Source: Haematobia irritans (lineage: Eukaryota; Arthropoda; Insecta; Diptera; Muscidae). From it: DNA of 64,000 bases. A model generated the notes under the pieces. It saw nothing but the letters and a program-made list of their open reading frames with translations, was not told the DNA's origin and searched no databases. Position 1 is the stretch's first letter; each line of letters begins with the position of its first letter. Shown here one piece after another: positions 12,975 through 24,283 of this stretch. The stretch spans positions 115,668,145-115,732,144 of the forward strand of contig NC_134398.1 of the NCBI RefSeq assembly GCF_050003625.1, written 5' to 3'. A program made the translations under genes and the position numbers.

Positions 12975-13907
12975 AAGGGTGATTCTTTTGAGGTTAGGAT
13001 TTTCATGCATTAGTATTTGACAGATCACGTGGGATTTCAGACATAGTGTCAAAGAGAAAGATGCTCAGTATGCTTTGACATTTCATCATGAATAGACTTA
13101 CTAACGAGCAACGCTTGCAAATCATTGAATTTTATTACCAAAATCAGTGGCAGAAAATCCGCTTTTTTATCGACAAATTTTGTTCAGCGATGAGGCTCAT
13201 TTCTGGTTGAATGGCTACGTAAATAAGCAAAATTGCCGCATTTGGAGTGAAGAGCAACCAGAAGCCGTTCAAGAACTGCCCATGCATCCCGAAAAATGCA
13301 CTGTTTGGTGTGGTTTGTACGCTGGTGGAATCATTGGACCGTATTTTTTCAAAGATGCTGTTGGACGCAACGTTACGGTGAATGGCGATCGCTATCGTTC
13401 GATGCTAACAAACTTTTTGTTGCCAAAAATGGAAGAACTGAACTTGGTTGACATGTGGTTTCAACAAGATGGCGCTACATGCCACACAGCTCGCGATTCT
13501 ATGGCCATTTTGAGGGAAAACTTCGGAGAACAATTCATCTCAAGAAATGGACCGGTAAGTTGGCCAACAAGATCATGCGATTTGACGCCTTTAGACTATT
13601 TTTTGTGGGGCTACGTCAAGTCTAAAGTCTACAGAAATAAGCCAGCAACTATTCCAGCTTTGGAAGACAACATTTCCGAAGAAATTCGGGCTATTCCGGC
13701 CGAAATGCTCGAAAAAGTTGCCCAAAATTGGACTTTCCGAATGGACCACCTAAGACGCAGCCGCGGTCAACATTTAAATGAAATTATCTTCAAAAAGTAA
13801 ATGTCATGGACCAATCTAACGTTTCAAATAAAGAACCGATGAGATTTTGCAAATTTTATGCGTTTTTTTTAAAAAAAAAGTTATCAAGCTCTTAACAAAT
13901 CACCCTT
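12975..13907 (+). mobile_element. DD41D mariner-family transposon, internally deleted
   Basis: The left end is AAGGGTGATTCTTTTGAGG. The right end read in reverse is AAGGGTGATTTGTTAAGAGC. TA lies on both sides (12973-12974 and 13908-13909). F1c at 27181-27193 shows the same site without the insertion (ccgtatatacttg), so ends and duplication are proven within the window. At 933 bp it is shorter than an autonomous element of this type. The missing part is the middle of the DNA-binding region. Confidence 0.93.
13088..13800 (+). pseudogene. DD41D mariner transposase, deleted and frameshifted
   Basis: The original start codon at 13088 opens MNRLTNEQRLQIIEFYYQNQ, the first helix of the paired-type DNA-binding domain. 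A deletion then joins it, one frame off, to the catalytic domain, which is open from 13147 to the stop at 13800. In that frame the three acidic residues are in FSDEAHF (D15), QQDGATCH (D108) and LTPLDYFLWG (D150). The last two are 41 residues apart, the DD41D signature of rosa-like mariners. The catalytic frame is intact, but the protein lacks most of its DNA-binding half and cannot be made in one frame. Transposases of this family cut and paste DNA at TA sites. Confidence 0.93.
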
Positions 13908-15131
13908 TACTTGTTTTATTTTAATTTTACCTTTTGCCGGACGGGGATTCGAACAGCGGACCACACAGTTTGTAAGGATCAAAGAAGTAGCTGATCAATT
14001 GCCCAAGGAAAAATAAAATGTTAATTTTGTAATAACAAGCAACAACCACCAACTTAATTCAATATCGCTCCCTGTTAAATAGCGCTCCAAGCTACTAAAC
14101 ACATATATGTTTATAGGCTATTTCTAAATTAATATATGTTTGCATCCAAGCATATTATATTTAAAAACATTTTATGTCCCAAACATAATATGTTCTAACA
14201 TATTAACATATATGTCCCAAACATGTTATGCTAGTTTATGAACATTATATGCATGCACTCAAAAATATTGTGTTTAAAAATTTGTGTTCCAAACATATAA
14301 TGTTTATAGCCAAACATATGAAAAACAGTCTTTTTCATCCGTGCAACAACAGCATAAATGACGCAATAACAAACACAAACAATCATACGAGATATACACA
14401 AAATGTCTCTAAAAACTCACTCACATGATGCAATGATTTCATTACTTTCTTCTCACTTCATTTTCCAGTAGCATGTTTATTGATTAGTTGGAATTCTATC
14501 CATAAGTTAAGGTAAACTATATACCAAATCTATGAGGAATATATAAAAAATTATATACACCCGTCAAGGATTAATTAACTACTTTTTATTCTACTTTATC
14601 TAAAATTTTCAATGTGAAGAAAAACACTCCAACTTATAATAAAAAGGGAAATAATCTGTAGGTAGCCATCATACGAATCGGTAATGTCGTTAAGTTAATT
14701 TTTACTACAAAATTTTTTTCATACAAAATTTTTTCTTAGTAAATTGTCCACATTTCGTAGTAAGATTTTTATATTGCCCATGTATTTTTATAATGGAATC
14801 AACGATGCATTAACTACTGTGTTGGAAATTTATTTAAGGAAAAATCCTTCCCATTTCGTAGTTAGTGAACTAAAAAACATTTACTGAATTTTTATAAGTT
14901 TTCCTTTAGCTAAGCTAATTTTCGTTGTGGTTACGAAAAATGAACTATATTACAGTAAATTTGTTGAACTATGTGGAAGTTAAAATGGTCCTTAAATTTA
15001 CAAGACACTTTTTTTTCTGTGTAATGTTTCGGCAATATCTAAGAATATATGTGCTTCTTGCAAAATATGTTTGGAACATATGTTAGAGAAGCGATTTTTT
15101 GAGGGTGTAGACTCCATATGAATTTAGAACT

Positions 15132-15205
15132 TGGTACGCAATCCATGGTGGAGGGTACATAAAACTCAGCCTGATCGAAATTATGGACATATATACCTGT
15201 TAAGT
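15132..15205. repeat. Decayed F1 terminus
   Basis: The run cgcaatccatggtggagggtac, then a degraded version of the F1 double palindrome (cagcctgatcgaaattatgg), matches the terminal part of F1 copies such as 27130-27193. The remainder of that F1 copy is absent. Confidence 0.65.
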
Positions 15206-15694
15206 TTTGTATGTTGTTGTTTTTTGTCAGATACACCCTCAAAAAAAAAAAATCGCTTCTGTAACATATACTCCCAAACATATTTTGCTTCAAGCATATA
15301 CATTTTTGGGTATTGCCCAAACATTTATATGTTTGATTTCTTCCAATATATAATATGTTTGAAAGCATATTTGTCTAAACAATATAATATGTTTGGGTAG
15401 TCTGAGTTCCAAACATTTTGTATTTTTCCATCCAAATTCAATAATGTTGTCTTCCAAAAAACTATATGTTATTATGTGAACATATAATATGTTTGGAGGC
15501 ATTTTGGACCCAAAAATATTATATGCTGAGAAGAATTTGCTCCCAAAGATTATTGTGCTCAAAATTTTTTTTGCCTAATTGTATATTGTCTCACATTTTT
15601 TTTCACTTCCATGAGTTTTTTTAGTTCTTAGCACCTTTTTCTGTAATACAAACATTTTAGAAGAAATTATTAAATTTTATAATTTTTTTTTTCA

Positions 15695-15910
15695 ATTTTA
15701 CCTTTTGCCGGACGGGGATTCGAACAGCGGACCACACAGCTTGTAAGCCAGCACACTTACCACTGGGCTACGTAGCTGTTATGGTCATCAGGAGATAATA
15801 GCATAGCTTGCGGCGCCCACGAGCCGATGCAAACATAACATTGTTTAACAACATAACATTGTTAAACATACATTTGTTGGCAGCGTGGAGCAGTGCTTGG
15901 TCCGATAACC
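15695..15910. repeat. Divergent tRNA-like modules in D7, one decayed
   Basis: On the minus strand there is an A-box-like TAGCCCAGTGG (reverse of ccactgggcta near 15763-15773) and a B-box-like GTTCGAATCCC near 15717-15728. On the plus strand the start of a second head (gcagcgtggagcagtgcttgg, 15892-15912) survives but has lost its B box. Cloverleaf stems do not pair properly, so these are tRNA-derived promoter relics inside a repeat, not tRNA genes. Confidence 0.65.
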
Positions 15911-16816
15911 ATTCAAAAGCACATTATATTTAAATTCTAAACAGTAATTTTACAACAGCACATACATTTATTTTGGTGTGAACAATTGTTTGCTAGCATG
16001 TAACCCCAATAATTTAGATATACAAATAAATATGAATTTTTATTAACGAATAATTTTGTACTTAATTTAATTCTTAAGGCCGGTATAAATTGGTATTATC
16101 GCGTTAAAATGGCCATGTTTACCCTTTTACTTTTCTTTAATAATTTCTTTTAAAGAAAATAAACTTATTCAATTGTTGCTTTGGATCTTTCCCCACCTTG
16201 TTATAATACAATTTACCGGAAAAAGTTGTAATGTTATTCTGGTTTTGCCGCTAAAATGAGAAATAATTTCGAACTCAATGCCCGCTTTTATTTTCGAAAA
16301 AATCCGTCAACTCCTCTTGGACTACTCATTAATAAAGAGGAACTAATCTTTGTTTTTATAGATCTTACTGTTTAATTTTTCACTGTTTTGCCCTGTTTTC
16401 ATTTTATTTTCACAACTCTAAAAAGAGTGCACTGAAAAAATATTGTCGTGAGGCCAAAGAGTTCATGTCCTTAAAATAAGAATACAACTTTTGCTTAGCT
16501 TAGAAGACGCATTTCTCTAATATAAAGTTTTTTCCATGTTTAAAGGTCGATACTTTCAATGAAGTCGTGTTGTCGTTATAATTAAGTGATTTGACTTAAA
16601 AATGGGTATCATAACATGAAAGAACAAATTTTTGGACTAAGGTCAACTTGACTTTAATAATTCAGAAAAATTCTTTAAAATTAATGAAACTGTCTTTAAA
16701 TTTGTTGCATTTTTGCATCTTGACTACAAGGCCAAAATCATTAAAAAATAGGACATGTTTTTCAATACTTTATTTTAAAGACATTTTTTACTTTAAACAT
16801 AGCGTAATTTCTACCG

Positions 16817-19280
16817 CACTGAAAAAACAGTGAACCCTTTTCCATTGCAAAATGAACTAAACTGTAGTAATATTGACCATGATTTAGCCCTTAAGATTTT
16901 TTTCAACTTATCTAGTTTATAATTCTCTTAAATTTTAGTTCATCTATAACATTGTAGTTTAGTTCATTTTTACAACACCATAAGATTTATATACCCATAC
17001 CAAGTTAAAAAGTCAGTATTATTTTGGTTTACTTGCTTATTTTTTGGGAAACCCGATAATAAAAATTGGTTAACAGTCTCTTTAAAATGTCGACAACTAA
17101 ACTATTTTTAAATCAATCATTCCACAGTACAGAGAAATTAAATAATTAAAGGAACAACAAACCGTTTTAAAATTATGAAAATTTTCATACATTAAAATTA
17201 AACTTTCTTTAAACAAAAGTACTTTATTATAAAAACTTATGATGAAAGTTCTTAATACAATGTTTTTTGTGAATAAAAAATTTTAAAAAATTTTAAAAAA
17301 TTTTTTAATATAAAACTTACCAATTCTCTATTAAATTGTATGCTGAGGGGAAATATAAAAAGTTGTCCAAATTTATTTGGGTTACTCTGAAATTAAATAT
17401 TTATTTTTTACATTAAATAAAATTATTAAATAGGTTTTCAAAAAATCTAATGAAAAAAATAATAATATGCTTAAAAAAAAACAAATATTCTTGATAACCC
17501 TAGACAGTCATTATTCGTCAAAATGACGACACATAATTTAATTTTCGATTTAAAATGCATTTTAGTCTATTGGGAAATGGTAAATTTAAATTATACTAAT
17601 TCGACCGTTTTATGAATTTTTGTTTTATACTACATAAAAAAAAAAATGAATAAGAAAATAAATTGAAGTTTGTTCACTTTTTCGCTCACGATGAAAATTA
17701 TAGCGTCTTGAAATCAGCCGTACTCAAAATGACAAAGGATGACGTTAATGTACAAAAAATAAGGATGACTGTCGAGGGTTAAAAGAAAGTTAAAGAATCC
17801 TTACCAATTCACTATTAAATTACAGGCAAAGGAGTACTAAATATGTGTCCAAAATTTTAAGGGTTATTCTGAAATTAAATATTTGTTTTTACATTAAAAA
17901 TATTACATTGGTTTCCAACACATTTGATTAAAGAAATACTAATATAAGGTATTAAAAACCTGTAATTTTGATGACAAAAAGGTCACAAAAACGTAAATAT
18001 TCTAGTTGAAATAAAGCCAATTTTTAAAAGAAAACTTACCAATTCTCTATTTTTTAAATTTGTTCGAATCCATCTGGAGTTGCTCTGAAATTAAATATTG
18101 TTTTTACAACAAAGAAAAAATTAAACTGGTTTCCAAAAAAATTAATTAACAAATAATAATATACATAAAAAATATTATTTTTAAAAGAAAGCCATATTAA
18201 AAAAATACTTACCAATTTATGAATAACTATACGATAAAATATAACAAAAATTTTCCAAATTCATCTGGAATTGAATATTAATTTTTTACATAGAATAATA
18301 AAAATTTCAATACACTTTCAATTTCAACATATTTTCCTAAATATTCTTAATAACTTTTTTTTTAAACTACCGATAAAATATTATAAAAGGTTTAATAAAC
18401 AAACACCAATATATGTCTCAAAAATCCAAAATATTCCATGCCTTTATATTCCCTTGTTGCATACATGCTTAAAAGATGCAACAGCCCACGCCAACGCCAA
18501 CTATACAACTGAAGCATGAACGAAACCAAGCAAAGCCAAAACATTCCTACAACAACAAAAACACATGTGCCTTTATTGAAAACAACACCTCATCCAGCCA
18601 AATAAACCATCCACGAATAACAAACACACACACACAAACCACTAAATGAACAAAAATAAAAACAACCCCACATTCCACTATGTTGATAAAGATCTCCGTA
18701 CTATGCATTAGTTCATCGCATCTGCTGACAATTTACTCTAAGAATAATATTCGTAAAGGCACACTAGTTTATGAACGATGAAACATTTAACTTAAAATTT
18801 GCAAAATTTTCATGAAATGTTATCTACCATTTTTGACGAAAATGTCTATAAATTTAATTACATGTGAACTAAAAATATTTCATTGGGTAATTTTTTAGCA
18901 ACAATTATTAACTATAGGAATTGTCAGTAAGAAATTGCTATCCACTTTCAAGTTCATTTTTCGTAAAAAAATATTTTCTCGTACAAAAAAATCTTATAGT
19001 AAATTGCACTTATTATTTAGAAAATACTTTACATTTCACAAGTAGTTTTATAGCATGACAAACGAATTTTTAACTACCAGTTAAGAAATTTTTTAAGGAA
19101 ATTTCCATCGTATTTTGTAGGCCATGAACTAAACGATTGTTACTTAGAATTTGTAAAATTTCCTTTCGAGTAGTTAATTTTCGTTGAAGATACGAAAAAT
19201 GAACTAAAATTCTGGAAAATTCTTGTAATAAATTATTGTAAAAATCTTCTTAAATTTACGAGACACTTTTTTTTTCTGTG
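16817..19280 (-). mobile_element. C-family element, copy C2
   Basis: The ends are CACTGAAAAAACAGTGAACC and ACACTTTTTTTTTCTGTG. The flanking dinucleotides are CG and TG, a 2-bp duplication with one probable transition. The unbroken H sequence near 2850-2860 gives the empty site. Minus-strand exon-like units persist but are decayed: in the unit near 17320-17400 the ATG has become ATA, while FPSAYNLIEN and the gtaag donor remain. Part of the 3' exon region is deleted after 17280. A MITE sits at 17498-17778. Confidence 0.78.
17498..17778. mobile_element. piggyBac-like MITE, 281 bp, copy 1
   Basis: The ends are CCCTAGACAGTCAT and, in reverse, CCCTCGACAGTCAT, flanked by ataa (17494-17497) and ttaa (17779-17782). 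C1 has the uninserted site 'ctggTTAAaaga' near 4045. CCCTAG ends at a TTAA target are the hallmark of piggyBac. There is no open frame. Copy 2 at 32809-33089 has the same length, the same site and the same ataa change, so it moved with its host C element rather than inserting twice. Confidence 0.85.
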
Positions 19281-20192
19281 TGGAAGTCTTGTTTTTAACG
19301 GACATTTTATATCATATGAAAAAAAGCTGAAAAAGCGAAAAATTGAAATGTGCTTCGTAGAGTCAAGTACACAAAGCCCCATTTAAAAGAGAATTGTGTC
19401 TTAAAAGCATCCTACTTGTATTCTCCGCTTCTTTGGTTCGGAATCAATACCAAAATTGTTAAAGTGGAGACACAATCTTTGGAACCGGACATGCTTTTTG
19501 TTCAGTGTATAGTGCCATTTCGTTAGTTTTTATGAAGATCCCTTTAATTACCTTTGTTTGAATATTTTGACTTACTCGTCCCACGTTCCGATTTGTTTTG
19601 ACGAAACAAAAAAATTGTGCCCGTAATGCGAAAATGATAAACAAACCTCATGCTCTTTTTTCAAATATATTTTATCTTGGTTCCGAATGAATTCCGAATA
19701 CTCATTTTAATATTTTACTTAAGCATATACAATTTTTGGCGAAGTCTTATATCACAACATATATATGTTTACTCATAATATGTAAATTTATACTTGTTTA
19801 TATTCACACGTAGTATTTTTCCTATATTTAATGAAATTTTTTTTGTATATATATTTGTAATGCGCCAATTGGTTACTTTCATTATTTTACTTCCAGCATA
19901 CACTTTGTCTCTCTTTGTAAACACATATATGTTTATGGGCTATTTCTAAATTAATATATGTTTGAATATTATATTTACAAACATTTTATGTCCCAAACAT
20001 AATATGTTCTAACATATTAACATATATGTCCCAAACATATTATGCTAGTTTATGAACATTATATGTTTGCACTCAAAAATATTGTGTTTAAATATTTGAG
20101 TTCCAAACATATAATGTTTATACCCAAACATATGAAAAACAGTCTTTTTCGTCCGTGTATGTTGCCTTAAAAAAATAATGTAATAAAAGAAA

Positions 20193-20699
20193 TTAGCCAA
20201 GCTTGTTTAGAGCTGCTTTTAAATAACGGCCATCAATGCCAAAATCTAGGACAATATCCAACGATTTCAAACTGTTTCTAACTAAAAAATCGGTTAATCC
20301 ACTTTTTAATCTATAGTGGATGTATGTTCCTTCACCTACTTTTCTCCTCTCTGTAAAACATGTCGTTTGTAGAAGTGTCCTTGCGTCCTTTGGAACTTCC
20401 ATGTTACAATAATAATAGAGCAATAATTGCAACAAAGCTCACGTTAAATTCAATTGCCCACTTAGCTAGTCCATCACATATATTAAATTCACTTTTTTCA
20501 CATTCACTGTCAAAACTTTCGCTATCAACACTTTTTTTATTTTTATGTTCACTAATCTCTTCAATAACCACTGTCTTTTTTCAGATTTATTTATTTATTT
20601 ATTTATTTATTTTGGTGAAATTTAATTGTTTGCCTCTTTTTCTGCCAATCTTTTTATTTGGGCTTTTTCCATTCTGGTATTTTTAGTTTTAGACGACAT
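20193..20699 (-). pseudogene. Transposase-like protein remnant
   Basis: On the minus strand an ATG at 20699 opens M-S-S-K-T-K and stops after about 25 codons. A second frame (from about 20590) carries acidic and charged residues, then LAKWAIEFNVSFVAI. After a stop and frame change, 20392-20193 reads VPKDARTLLQT, an IHYRLKSGL stretch and FGIDGRYLKAAL. The order (L.KWA.....I..L, then PKD.RTLL.T, then Y.H..LK.G, then IDG..L) matches what I recall of the N-terminal part of large uncharacterised insect transposase-like proteins. The rest of the protein is absent. Family assignment is tentative. Confidence 0.5.
20586..20613. repeat. (ATTT)n microsatellite
   Basis: About seven tetranucleotide units, uninterrupted. 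They lie within the transposase-like remnant between its first stop and the second open segment. Confidence 0.95.
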
Positions 20700-22549
20700 T
20701 TACTTTTTTATTTAAATTAATTAAATATTTATTAGCTTTCAATTACTTTTTCGGAATGAACAGAAGTTTAAGTTTTTGTTTTATTTTTTTAATTTTCTGA
20801 CAATATTATAAAGATTGCCTCGTTACACTTCTGATTTAAAAAAAAAAAAAAACACCTGCAATGACTCTATTAGATCAGTTTTTGATCACCAAAAGTACTC
20901 GAAGATGACTCCTTTAGACGATTTTAAATCGAACACATTTTATGCCCATTAGCGCGAGTCATTTTAGTATAATTTTCTGGTCCCGTAACTGACATAGCAG
21001 TTTTTGATCTCCTAAAGTACTCGAATATGACTCATTTAGATGATTTTTTGTCAAAACAATCACCCAAATTCTAGCTGGAATCATAAAAGTATTTCGAATG
21101 TGTTTGACAACATATGATGAGATATATTGTTTTGTTAAAATTAAACTTAAAAATTCGAGAATTATGTTATTTTTCACGATTCTATATCTTCCGATCTATG
21201 GCAGATATCAAAAAACTGTAAATACAGAAAAAGTCGGCTTCAAAAACTATACACAACATAAAATTTTAAGAAATTTTTTAAATTGTTTTTAAGAAATTGA
21301 TCATAACTCCACATATATGTTATTTAGTATTCAAATAAATTACAAACATATGATTTTTTGTAGTCCAATACAATTATTGTTAGACCATTTTAATCCAAGT
21401 AAATTTATTTTTAACTATAAATACATATTTAGGGCGAAATATAACATGTTCGCACGATACAAGCAATTGTTTTTTTTTTTTTTTAACAAACTATGAAAAT
21501 AATATTCTTGAGAGAGAAAATCATTTCATATACCCTTACGTCAAAGTGGCAGCCCGATTTGATTCAGGATCACTTAGACTATTCAGTCCATTGTGATAGG
21601 TTAGGTTAAAAATACTTGCATTTTATTACAATAATAATTTTTTTCTGGTGTAAAATAATTATCGCCCTAAGTTAGATTTTAATACATAATTTCAATCGAG
21701 CAATTTCTTGAACGCTCTTTCGCGTTACGTATTGTCAGGCTTTGGAATCGTCTCCCTGCAAGCATCATATTCTTTGAGTCCTCACAATTTTAATAAAAAG
21801 CTTCTTCAGCATTTCTGTGAGTAAAATTAAACCTACCGTAACAATTGTCGCCATGGCCAATCAATCATCTGTACCCTTACAGGTATTGATGTGTGTATGT
21901 TATGAAAATTATTTTCTCTATTATCCTGAAGCACTCGTTATATTAGGGAAGTCTATATTAATTAGCCGTTTATATTTGCTTTGCATATACAAGGTCGATA
22001 AATAAAGCGGTTCTGCTCTAAATGCTGCAGCTTTGAAAATCTTTTTGGAAGATTCTTTGCAATTAGTGAGAATTGCTAAAAAGGTTGTATTAACCATAAT
22101 TTTTCAATGTAATCAGCACATGCGAGACAAGGATTGACACCAATATACCTCATTGACACAATATCTTCAAGCTCACCTCGGGTTACAATAATTGCGTCCT
22201 CCCACCCCAAATATACATTCAGAACCACAATCATCTAAATTATGGGGAACGCTCAAATGCTAATTTGATAAAAGCAAACAGACCCCGAAAGTAATGAAAA
22301 TTCATCGTATGGAAGGCAAATAGTCAATGTAACTACTCCCTCATTTCCACATCCGCGACAGCAAATATAGACAGTGAATAGGGCAATCTGGCATTAGTGC
22401 AGAAAAGCAAACTACTTTAGAGAAAGACCAAAACAAACAATCAAATGACTAAGTTATAAATGTATATGAATGTGAATTACAAACAGGTGAAGATGTCTTC
22501 TATTTAGCATAAATATTTTTTTTTGGCTGTCATCGAGGGGGGTACTGTA
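20700..22549. other. No gene seen; a direct repeat and AT-rich spacer
   Basis: Apart from a direct repeat (20876-20935 and 21000-21058, sharing gtttttgatc and aaagtactcgaa...gactc) and the SINE/LINE tail piece at 21545-21597, I recognise nothing. Open frames are short and low in complexity. Confidence 0.5.
21545..21597 (-). repeat. Isolated SINE/LINE 3' tail fragment
   Basis: Agtggcagcccgattt...cacttagactattcagtccattgtgat is the reverse complement of the 3' tail shared by the SINE at 24474-24820 and the LINE at 51720-52260. Only the tail is present. Two TTAGG-type repeats (aggttaggtt) follow on the unexpected side, suggesting rearrangement. Confidence 0.75.
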
Positions 22550-23453
22550 CACCGAAAGAATTTTATTCGTAAGAAGAACGAACAATTAAAAGTATTAAAA
22601 GTACGATTTTTGTAATTGTTTTACAAGCAAAGAAAATAAGCAATTAAAAGTACAACATATTTCGTTCTTTTTACGAAGAAAAATTCTTCCAATTTGTTCG
22701 TAGTTTGTAAGAAACAACTTCGAACTTTTTATGAAAAAGTTTCATACTTTCTATGAAACAATTTCGTTCTTTTTATGAAATTATTTCGTACTTTTTACGA
22801 AATTTTTTCTTACTTTTTATGAAACTGTAACGTACTTTTAACGAAAGTATTTCGTACTTTTTATGAAAAACTTTCGTGCTTTTTGTGAAAAATGTTCGAA
22901 CTTTTAGAAAAAATTTATAATCCAAAGTGCATTTGGTTATAGTAACAATTTTGAAAAATATCATCACTACTTTACATTTTAAGTTTTTGAATAAATTTTA
23001 GTTTGGTTGCTTCACTTTTATTCATAGCATGTTGCCACTCAAATGAGAAGTAGCATAGACACGCATTAAAAATTTAATAAAGGAATACACTCAAGCACAT
23101 TTTGATGTCGCGAACGGAAATTTTACAACTTCAATGAAACTTTTTCGTTATTTCAAAGAAAATGTTTCGTACTTTTATGAAGAAATTTAACGCAGAATGT
23201 TTCGTAAAATATTCATAAATTCGTAAAAACTTCTTCACAAAAGTCTTGAAATTTGAAGAAAGTTTCGTTAAAAGTACGAACTTTAGGAAGAAAAGTTAAT
23301 GTGCAATATTTCGTAGACGCTTCGTATATTCGTAGAATGTTCTTCGTAAAATTTACGAAAACGATTAAAAATTTCGTTAGTTTAATGAAGAATTCACGAA
23401 GAATAGATAATGAAGAATTCTTCGTAAAATTAACGAAGAGAATTCTTTCGGTG
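22550..23453. mobile_element. Foldback MITE of the CAC...GTG group (C8)
   Basis: The left end CACCGAAAGAATTTTATTCG and, in reverse, CACCGAAAGAATTCTCTTCG lie between TA dinucleotides (22548-22549 and 23454-23455). The interior is made of short palindromic motifs: on the left half ttcgtactttttatgaaa-like units about 26-30 bp apart (22700-22910), and on the right half their inverted counterparts. The single-stranded form could fold over most of its 904 bases. No coding capacity. Confidence 0.82.
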
Positions 23454-24283
23454 TACCTGTTATGTATTACAAATTTTGGGAGTTTGTACTTTTCTTTTGG
23501 TGTTAAAGAAAATGTTTTAAATTCAAAGATCATGCACAATGTTATATGTTTAATATGCACAGAAAAAAAGTGTCTCGTAAATTTAAGAAGATTTTTACAA
23601 TAATTTATTACAAGAATTTTCCAGAATTTTAGTTGATTTTTCGTATCTTTAACAAAAATTAACTACTCTAAAGGAAGTTTTACAAATTTTAAGTAGCAAT
23701 CGTTTAGTTCATAACCTACAAACTACGATGGAAATTTCCTTAAAAATTTTCTTAACTGGTAGTTAAAAATTCTTTCGTCATACTATAAAACTACTTATGA
23801 AATGTAAAATACTTTCTAAATAATAAGTGTAATTTACTATAAAGGGTTTTTGTATGAGAAAATATTTTTTTACGAAAATTGAACTTGAAAGCGGATAGCA
23901 ATTTCTTACTGGCAATGCCTATAGTTAATAATAGTTGGTGCAACATTTCTCAATGAAATATTTTTAGTTCACATGTAATTAAATTTATAGACATTTTCGT
24001 CAAAAATGGGTAGATATCATTTCATGAAGTTTTTGCTAATTTTAAGTTAAACATTTCATCGTTCTTATACTGACATGCATTTAAGAGTATTGTTTTTAGA
24101 GTAAATTGTGGACAGATGCGATGAACTAATGCATAGTATAGAGATCTTTCTCGTCAAAGTGGAATATGTTTTATGTAAAGATGATGTTACTTGAAATTTT
24201 TTGAGAGTGAGAGCATGCAATGCAATAATGAGAAATGGTAGCGAGTGATGGGGATGTTGTGTATATCTGAGCGTGGGGTTGTT

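Larger units (their letters stand above)
10929..13913. mobile_element. F1 element, second copy, complete but for a nested mariner (F1b)
   Basis: It runs from ATACCCTCC at 10929 to TACTTG. The last four bases (cttg, 13910-13913) lie beyond the inserted mariner. It is nearly identical to F1a except for a deletion of about 40 bp near 11513. Its far end, missing from F1a, carries two palindromes: a 15-mer ttcggcctggccgaa and the 10-mer tacggccgta (12944-12970). D3 and D4 show the uninterrupted T-run of the target, giving a TT duplication (two extra T). No protein is supported. Confidence 0.8.
8502..14343 (-). mobile_element. Short D-family element (D2) holding two F1 copies and a mariner
   Basis: The left end is CACGCTCACAAAAAATCGC and the right end GACTTTTTCATCCGTG-like (tctttttcatCCGTG). 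CA flanks both sides (8500-8501 and 14344-14345). With F1a, F1b and the mariner removed, the remainder matches D3 (39908-40877) on the opposite strand: the AAACATA palindromes, one tRNA-like module near 13935-13990, and the 'gcgctatttaacagggagcg' block near 14080. The nested F1 is confirmed because D3 and D4 show an uninterrupted T-run at the insertion point. Confidence 0.8.
6634..15021. mobile_element. Diverged C-family element (C6) with nested insertions
   Basis: The left end is CACCGAAAAAAAAG at 6634 and the right end ACTTTTTTTTCTGTG at 15007-15021, with TA on both sides (6632-6633 and 15022-15023). The outer 300-400 bases follow the order of C1-C4 (gaactaaa... and 'ttaaatttacaagacac'), but with clear divergence. 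The interior is interrupted at 8502-14343 by a D element, and 7738-7955 is a MITE. No coding region belongs to it. Confidence 0.65.
6208..15107. mobile_element. Outer D-type element, remnant, split by a C-type element
   Basis: D-like sequence fills 6208-6633. It contains a shortened tRNA-like module near 6357-6405 and the gtgctaagaac-type block. After the nested C6 element it resumes at 15022-15107, ending in the D terminus gcgattttttGAGGGTG followed by TA. The same order, uninterrupted, appears around 1621-1742. The left boundary is unclear because it abuts the H element. Confidence 0.5.
16430..19507. mobile_element. H-family element holding C2
   Basis: The ends are CACTGAAAAAATATTGTCG (16430) and ...gctttttgttCAGTG (19507), flanked by TG and TA. 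Without C2 it is about 614 bp. A shorter copy with clean TA duplication lies at 57041-57439. A third, interrupted by C1, is at 2751-6207. None encodes a protein. Confidence 0.75.
15234..20157. mobile_element. Long D-family element (D7), with a four-level nest inside
   Basis: The left end is CACCCTC + A-run and the right end cagtctttttcgtCCGTG, with TA on both sides (15232-15233 and 20158-20159). It follows the order of the full-length D6 (61570-62856) on the reverse strand: AAACATA palindromes, tRNA-like modules at 15695-15910, the nnn-gtgcccgtaatgcg block near 19620, then more palindromes. An H element (16430-19507) interrupts it. H holds C2 (16817-19280), which holds a piggyBac-like MITE (17498-17778). 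D6 shows the uninterrupted site (aaaaagagtatagttttt). Confidence 0.82.

Noticed and set aside
20360..20686. 108-codon plus-strand frame opposite the transposase-like remnant
   Set aside because: Low-complexity F/L/S/I composition typical of a shadow frame; the minus strand carries the recognisable blocks.
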